A stretch of DNA of 64,000 nt from an uncultured Christensenellaceae bacterium (GTDB taxonomy: Bacteria; Bacillota; Clostridia; Christensenellales; UBA3700). The stretch covers positions 149,189 to 213,188 of the forward strand of contig CALWKS010000004.1 in assembly GCA_944381325.1 (NCBI GenBank), given 5' to 3'. A program made the translations under genes and the position numbers. The notes below the pieces were generated by a model that saw nothing but the letters and a program-made list of their open reading frames with translations, was not told where the DNA came from and ran no database searches. Shown here one piece after another: positions 63,640-64,000 of the stretch. Position 1 is the first letter of the stretch; every line of letters starts with the position of its first letter.

Positions 63640-64000
63640 TCAGCCCTCCCTCTTAATATCGCCTACGGTCTGTCTGCCCGTAATATCGCCTGAGAAATAC
63701 GCGCTGGAGTAACCCGAAAGTCTCATCGAGAAACCGCCTGCAAAACGCAAGCCTCTGGTCTTGTGGTCTTCTGCCATCATCAGCAGTCTGGGCATAAGTC
63801 CGTCCCAATACTGCGATTCGTAACCGTAAATGCCGCCTTCGGGATGACCGCAGTAACGTGCGTAAGTCATCGGAGTAGCAACGGATATTTCTTCAATGCT
63901 GTCGCGTATCTTGCAACCGGTATCCTGTTCAAAACGCTCTATCATCTTGTTGGCAACATAATCTTTTACCTTGAAGTAATCTTCCGGCTTTACGTTTGCC
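63640..64000 (-). CDS. FAD-dependent oxidoreductase, phytoene-desaturase-like (3' part)
   Basis: Only the C-terminal 120 residues or so are in the window; the frame is open through base 64000 and no start is seen. ATPMTYARYCGHPEGGIYGYE and LRFAGGFSMRLSGYSSAYFSG match the substrate/FAD-binding end of COG1233-type (phytoene desaturase/carotene isomerase-like) flavoproteins, which in anaerobes often act on other lipids or quinone-like compounds. It is followed after three bases by the 2Fe-2S reductase, suggesting a two-protein redox unit. Confidence 0.75.
   Translation of the reverse strand, partial: ANVKPEDYFKVKDYVANKMIERFEQDTGCKIRDSIEEISVATPMTYARYCGHPEGGIYGYESQYWDGLMPRLLMMAEDHKTRGLRFAGGFSMRLSGYSSAYFSGDITGRQTVGDIKREG

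Overview
The window looks like a chromosomal segment of a strictly anaerobic, fermentative member of the Bacillota, most likely a gut-type Clostridia. The reasons are GGAGG-type ribosome binding sites, many Cys lipoproteins, a complete trimeric [FeFe] hydrogenase operon, several Cro/C1-HTH membrane regulators of clostridial type, and no outer-membrane or LPS-core genes. I cannot name the species. No insertion sequence, CRISPR array, rRNA or replication origin was found.

Layout. (1) 1-7.7 kb: a four-gene monosaccharide ABC importer (minus strand) diverges from a large AraC-type regulator fused to a GH39-like domain. (2) 7.8-9.3 kb: a Cro/C1-HTH membrane protein with a DUF4234-like tail. (3) 9.5-36.4 kb: a tightly packed 24-gene minus-strand operon for a Wzx/Wzy-type surface polysaccharide. 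It has one strong promoter at about 36.4 kb, an internal promoter at 21.9 kb and a terminator at 9.52 kb. In transcription order it encodes an aminotransferase, a phosphoglycosyl transferase, a GT4, a UDP-GlcNAc3NAcA module (wbpE/D/A/B-like), a GT4, a Wzy-like polymerase, two GT2s, a WbsX-like protein, a GT2-acetyltransferase fusion, a CDP-3,6-dideoxyhexose module (rfbF/G/H), a frameshifted YerE-like ThDP enzyme, a split transketolase, an SDR reductase, a Wzx flippase and a dTDP-rhamnose set with an rmlC-rmlD fusion. (4) 36.5-38.6 kb: small hypothetical proteins and a tandem-HTH regulator with a palindromic operator. (5) 38.7-38.9 kb: tRNA-Thr(GGT) with a 21-bp duplication of its 3' end. (6) 39.2-43.3 kb: hydrogenase operon (HydC, HydB, HydA). 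(7) 43.6-48.2 kb: a membrane protein, an ECF sigma factor with an RsgI-like anti-sigma factor, a GNAT, an MmcQ/YjbR protein and a lipoprotein that shares a promoter-like box with the sigma gene. (8) 48.3-62.4 kb: an EEP-family lipoprotein, two GPH symporters, a GH16 lipoprotein, a MATE transporter, a metallophosphoesterase, a HAD phosphatase and three membrane-anchored HTH regulators. (9) 62.5-64 kb: a flavin/2Fe-2S reductase and the 3' part of a second flavoprotein.

How it works together. The polysaccharide locus supplies at least three unusual activated sugars: dTDP-L-rhamnose, a UDP-diacetamido uronic acid, and a CDP-4-keto-3,6-dideoxyhexose that an acetolactate-synthase-like enzyme could extend with a two-carbon branch, as in yersiniose synthesis. 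The second half holds carbohydrate uptake and degradation genes, each near a membrane-anchored one-component regulator, plus a hydrogenase that fits fermentative disposal of reductant.

The most unusual items are the ThDP-enzyme/transketolase section of the CDP-sugar module with its A7-tract frameshift, the sigma/RsgI-like pair (DINPS autoproteolysis motif) with a spacing-identical box in front of a downstream lipoprotein gene, and the paralogous membrane HTH regulators with duplicated promoters.
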